From Sycon ciliatum (lineage: Eukaryota > Porifera > Calcarea > Leucosolenida > Sycettidae), in the NCBI RefSeq assembly GCF_964019385.1, contig NC_088645.1, positions 6,940,175-7,004,174 of the forward strand: a stretch of DNA of 64,000 nucleotides, given 5' to 3'. This document shows positions 59,232-64,000 of the stretch, piece by piece. The notes below the pieces were generated by a model. That model was not told the DNA's origin, did no database searches, and saw nothing but the letters and a program-made list of their open reading frames with translations. Every line of letters starts with the position of its first letter. The stretch's first letter is position 1. The position numbers were made by a program, and so were the translations under genes.

Positions 59232-59647
59232 TATTACGCTCTGCCTCCGCGGTGTTGAGCACTGTCAGCACACTGGGTACACCCTCCGGTACCCTTAACT
59301 CCACATCACTTACTCACCTTTAAGTTCTGGAGCGTCAAATCTGTCTGCCCTTTCGATGGATCCTGGATTAACAAAAAAGGGAAAACGAGACAAAGCACAC
59401 CAGTATGTGCATGACTACACCTATACATGACCATCCAGGCAGACCTTTGTGAATACGGAAAAATTCCGGCGTCTCACGTTTTGCCAAGAGGCAACCTGTC
59501 ACATCGGAACTGTCATTGTTTTTGTTTTGTTTAAGGACCCAAACCATCCCGTTATTGACATAGCATTGGGATAGCTATCTTGACCATGTTAGAGTGCTTA
59601 CATTGTGTTTCTCTTGTACTGTAAACTGCTTAATGTTTGCTGCGTAT

Positions 59648-60551
59648 TACAGTGCGGATTGGCTATAGGGTTGTCGGCTATAGTAATATACCTCTTATAG
59701 TGATGGTATTCTCAAATTCATTTTCGTAAACCACCACTTTCTATACATATCGGATCGGCTATAGTAATAATCGGCTATAGTAATATATCGGCTATAATGA
59801 TACGATTTCTTTGTCAAAATGATCTTATTGCATACATTTTTCATCGGCTATAGTGATGATCATAAAAAATTATACATTGTACATGGCGAGATCTGATCGC
59901 GGCAGCAAGGAAGCGCTGGTACGACTATGATATCCGTCGGAGGAAATTCGAAATGTTTGGCGTTGGCTGTGCTTGTTGTTCCGGGGCATCCTCGAGCGAG
60001 ATCGGAGGCAGTAATGAGTTCCAGCGCTGAAGTGCTACCGTGGTCTCCGCCGAGATGTTGGAGAAGGCATTCAGGTAACTGCAAAGACGATCAGGGACGC
60101 GGAGAAGCTTCTCCGTGACATACGACATCACGCGTCGATCGACCTGCCACTTGGAACGGTTTCAGCGGTGACGAGTCGAGCGATGGCGACCCAGACTGAG
60201 ACTCTACTCCCACTAATCGATCCTGTAGATATTGTTGATAATTATGTCGATTGAATGTGTTGAAGTGTTTCTCTTCCAAAAGCACACATTTGTTGAGGAC
60301 AGCAACTCCTTGAAAACTCATGTCAAAAAGTCACGAAGTTTTTGTGTCCGCAGTACAGAAAGTAGCTCTGCACTGCGCGTATTGTACAGTCACATGCACA
60401 GCACGCTTCTGCACGCTGCACTGATTCGAATGACACCATACACGCATTTGTCAGGCATACCTAAGTATGCATATCGCCTATAGAAATATATCGCCTATAG
60501 TGATATTTTCACGAAAATCAAACACCAACGCTATAGCCGATCCGTACTGTA
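59648..60551. mobile_element. DNA transposon (TA target, pogo-like ends) carrying R3
   Basis: The left end TACAGTGCGGATTGGCTATA is mirrored at 60531-60551 by CTATAGCCGATCCGTACTGT. Additional CGGCTATAGTAATAT copies lie inside both ends (59668-59800, 60475-60510). The interior contains R3 (59884-60345). No transposase is recognised. Confidence 0.7.
59884..60345. repeat. Dispersed repeat R3, copy 2
   Basis: It matches 48418-48880. It lies inside the TA-target transposon. Confidence 0.75.
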
Positions 60552-60993
60552 TTGTTTGCTAATTTCAAACACCAACGCTATAGCCGATCCGTACTGGATT
60601 GTTTGCTAATTTCAAACACCAATGCTATAGCCGATCTGTACTAGATTGTTTGCTAATTTCAAACACCAACGCTATAGCCGATCTGTACTGGATTGTTTGC
60701 TAATTTCAAACACCAACGCTATAGCCGATCTGTACTGGATTGTTTGCTAATTTCAAACACCAATGCTATAGCCGATCTGTACTAGATTGTTTGCTAATTT
60801 CAAACACCAACGCTATAGCCGATCTGTACTGGATTGTTTGCTAATTTCAAACACCAACGCTATAGCCGATCCGTACTGGATTGTTTGCTAATTTCAAACA
60901 CCAACGCTATAGCCGATCTGTACTAGATTGTTTGCTAATTTCAAACACCAACGCTATAGCCGATCTGTACTGGATTGTTTGCTAATTTCGAGG
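60531..60993. repeat. 47-bp satellite, 10 units
   Basis: Units start CTATAGCCGATC.GTACTG every 47 bases from 60531 to 60954 and continue ATTGTTTGCTAATTTCAAAC. The first unit contains the right inverted repeat of the transposon at 59648-60551. Variants (CCG/CTG, GGA/AGA, AACG/ATG) recur, which suggests multi-unit copying. Confidence 0.93.
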
Positions 60994-61225
60994 GAAGAGC
61001 ATAATAGGAATAATAACCATCGTGAAATCTGGAGATTGACAATCAATTTTGTTTGCTTCGCTGCATGCATGCTTGGCTACTAGTAGCGTACATGTAGTAG
61101 AAAACCAGGGATTGAGTATGACGGCATGTGGCATTTTTCAAGGCCACATCTCTAGCACCTACGCTCAAGCTGTGCTCTTCACCTTCGCAGATCTACGGCT
61201 ACGCTGTATAGAAGGCGCTTCATGT

Positions 61226-61259
61226 AGTGCAGTGCAGTGCAGTGCAGTGCAGTGCAGTG
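61226..61259. repeat. (GCAGT)n microsatellite
   Basis: Seven tandem GCAGT-type units. Confidence 0.95.
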
Positions 61260-61355
61260 CTACTGGAAATATACCCGTACATGTAAGTGGTACGGTAGTG
61301 TAGTAATGCCTATCTGTGAGATATTGCATACGATCACCAGACAGCCTCGTTCTCT

Positions 61356-61507
<152 letters not shown>

Positions 61508-62627
61508 TTGATCTTCCTTTCTCCATTCTTGATTATCACCAACTCCTCTCTCGCATTTACCTGAGTTTACAGTCTTCTCCTTGTACCTTCTTGTTTTCCC
61601 GCACTATCTCTTTTCTACGTTGCTGGCGATCCACCATGGCAACGCTCGTACCTTGATTTTCTGGCCGCATGCTTCACTGCTTTGTTCTTTGAGTTTTCTC
61701 CATCGAGACAAGAGAAGCATATTTTCCTTACAATAATGAATATTCGAGTCCGATTCTAGAAACTGTAAACTATCATGTGGTAATGCAGTGCTGTTGACAC
61801 ATGATGACACCTCCCTTCCCTTTCTTCTTTTGATATTTTAAAATGCTATTTTCCGTGGTTGGATTCACCCTCCCTTTCTTGTATTGGCTACGTATTATTA
61901 TGTGCCATGAAGTGGAGACGATAAATAAGTAAAAATAAATAAATAAACAGGCCATTCACACAACTGCAAACACTTGCAAGCGTGTGACCAAGATAACACT
62001 GGCTAACCGTGATCCAGTCCACACGGTGCTGGGCAAACTTTGCAGACGTCAATGTATCCATCCCGGGAAATTTTAAATATTGAATTTTCCTTTGTTCCAG
62101 CCTTGCATTTGCAGTACACGCAAAGTATATTCGGAGCACAAGGGCTCCGGCCAAGTTCAAAAATAAGTTGCGTGCGTGTGTCCAAGTTTATCGTAGGTGA
62201 GTAAGTATCCCTGGAAACGGTACGATAAAGTGAGTTTGCACGTTGTGTGAATGGCCTATAAGCTTAAAAACCTCTTTAGCTGCCCCTTGCACATACGTCC
62301 TACCATGTGGTTGCCTGGGTGTAAGCCTAATCATTTCGTCCACTGTGACTCTCAATCTGGGCCAAACCTTGTCTCGAATGTCTGTGTGTGTGTGCAGTTT
62401 TAATATTACTTTTACTAAGCGCACACTCATATCACAAACATTGCCACCAAAGTAGATTTGTGTCCAGAACGTTTTCTTGTCACAATCATCAGGGGATCTT
62501 ATTATGTGAAGAGAAAGGACCTATAAGTTACGAGTTGCGACTAACAGTCCACCAAGGTAACGAGATAATAATCATACAGTCAGATAGTGCGACAAGGCAC
62601 AAAACGGACAGGGATTTCGAGTCATAA
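61508..62627. other. No supported gene
   Basis: About 1.1 kb. A short Cys-rich frame on the minus strand at about 62010-62160 (CVYCKCKAG, VCKVCPAPCG) might be a fragment of an extracellular exon, but I see no good acceptor or donor. Nothing else is supportable. Confidence 0.4.
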
Positions 62628-64000
62628 TGTTGTACATGTGGCTGCGCTTGTGTCTCTTCGTAGTACATGCGGTTGCACGTGTAGCTCTTTGTCGTACATG
62701 TGGCTGCTTTTGTGTCTCTTTGTTGTACATGCTGCTGAGTCGTGGTACATGCTGCTGCGCTGTTTTTGACTCCTGCGTACATGCGGCTGCACCGTCTTCT
62801 GTCCCCGGTGGTACACACTTGCTCGTCTTGTCCCCGTTGTACGCCTTCAATCTAATATATTCTGTTGTCTTGTCTTGTCTCAGGTCAGTCGTCAGTCGTT
62901 CGTTGTCAGTGTTAGTTGTCTGATAACCATGAGTTCTCCAGTCGCCTTACTGAAAGCGAAGTAGAAGAAAAAGCTCTCTAACAATTTGCACTAGTCCTTT
63001 GTTGTGTGGCGTGGCGAGGAGCGTAGAGGAAGTTCGTTCACGGTTCTCAAACCGTGACGACATTTGGCGCCCAACAAATCGTATCCACGACCCTGAGTTC
63101 GTCTCCATATCAGCTGTGTTTTCGTCTCCTCTTCGTGTTCTCGCCATGGCCCAGCTACTTGAGTCTCACGAACGTCCAAGCCTCTCATGAGAGCGCCTAC
63201 TCAGGTGAGAATGCCGTTGTAATTGTCTACTCTGCGTAATGTGTTGCCGTAACTTGTATTCGATTTCGAATTTTTTCAAATTGTTTTGCGTTGGGTGACT
63301 CTGGTCCCGGCAGGAAGTCCGTGGAACCTTGTTCTCTTGTGCTCGAGTGTGTAGTGTAGTCTAGCTGCTCGTTGTAAGTTCGCCCCGTTGTGTTCGTTGT
63401 TCCTGTGTCGCTCTGACTACCCTGTACTGTACGGTTGTGTGTATGAAAATTTCAAACTTCTGTTCGTGTGCCACGCGTTCGAATCTGGAACTTGTTTTTT
63501 GCTTGCTCGTCGTGCATTCAGCATGGGTAGCTTTGATCTCGTCTTGTGTTGTGCACTTGTGCTTGTCACGGAGACCGAGTTGCCGTCGGACCGCTCCGAT
63601 ATTGTGACTGTGTCGCGTGATTTGTTTGGATGTCCACCTGAACGTTCTCGAGGTGCTGCCTCGTTTGTAGTCGATCCATATTGTTTTGTTTCGTGTTTCT
63701 ACCGTTTCACTAGTACTAGAAGTAGTAGTAGTAGTAGTTTCTCCATGTTCCGTGCAGAGCGTTGTCAGGCTCGGTCATGCACTGTGCACCCAGTCGGAAA
63801 GCTGGTGGCTTCCGGTTTGGTGGGAGGTGTGAACTTCATGTAGGATTCTCGTTTCGGATCCAGGTTGAATTTTTTTGTGAGCGTATGGTTTTGTAATAAT
63901 TGTGTTTCGGCATGTAGGTCTCTCTAGTTCGTTTGGGTGGGCGTCTGATCATGGTGAGCCACGGTCTGCCTGGTGGTCTGCAGGGATCCTGCGCTTTTTT
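62628..64000 (+). mobile_element. Second X-family LTR element, cut by the right window edge
   Basis: An LTR of 435 bp at 62628-63062 (TGTTGTACATG...GTGACGACA) is a diverged relative of the X LTR, with the same ending, primer site (TGGCGCCCAAC at 63065) and first internal sequence (CCACGACCCTGA). The internal part matches 11373-12029 and then 16553 onward, without Z. It confirms X as a family whose 5' internal part lacks a recognisable gag. Confidence 0.8.

Noticed and set aside
60531-60993. CRISPR-like regular repeat with 47-bp period
   Set aside because: The whole period is repeated; there are no unique spacers.
62003-62185. Cys-rich minus-strand reading (CVYCKCKAG...VCKVCPAPCG)
   Set aside because: It looks like an extracellular fragment but has no convincing splice sites and ends in a stop soon after; too weak for a feature.

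Overview
This window looks like repeat-rich intergenic and intronic DNA of an invertebrate animal. Full-length BEL/Pao and Ty3/gypsy elements sit together with exons for complement-control (CCP/sushi) and EGF-like modules bounded by phase-1 introns, which is a metazoan extracellular-protein architecture. A sponge or cnidarian is plausible, but the sequence alone does not settle the phylum. No bacterial features were seen.

Host gene: on the minus strand I can support six exons of what may be one secreted or membrane modular gene, read from right to left. They are an unrecognised Cys- and Asn-rich exon (54380-54773), an EGF-like exon (51565-51696), and CCP exons at 49737-49922, 27589-27792, 4563-4748 and 4082-4267. 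All junctions between them are phase 1. The CCP exons lie in duplicated cassettes that share intron sequence. Two introns of about 22 kb each are filled by transposons.

Transposon layout, left to right: the 3' part of a BEL/Pao element (1 to about 2548); small dispersed repeats, a foldback element and a TTAA element (2552-3729); two CCP cassettes; and a nest of five LTR elements (6160-27356). In the nest, gypsy A (minus) carries two insertions in its upstream LTR. The first, X (10868-18328), contains Z (12030-16552). The second, Y (18429-27214), contains W (22980-27028). When X, Y and their target duplications are removed, the interrupted LTR is exactly 449 bp, the length of its partner. After a CCP cassette comes gypsy U (plus, from 28011), which contains gypsy V (28632-33162) and a TTAA element. 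A BEL/Pao element with identical-looking ends follows (41287-48404). The right third (48.4-64 kb) holds a CCP cassette with another TTAA element, minisatellites, STPR-like 23-residue repeats, several long hairpins, a tRNA-like sequence, a DIRS-like fragment, a satellite built on a DNA-transposon end, and the start of a second X-family element cut by the window edge.

The most unusual points are the four-deep LTR nest, a set of four TTAA elements that share an architecture (related ends plus a private palindrome just inside one end), the A-B-B-A arrangement of the CCP exons, the 0.86-kb near-perfect TTAA foldback, and a 47-bp satellite that starts at the terminal inverted repeat of a DNA transposon. 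All comparisons were made by eye; no alignment or database search was run.
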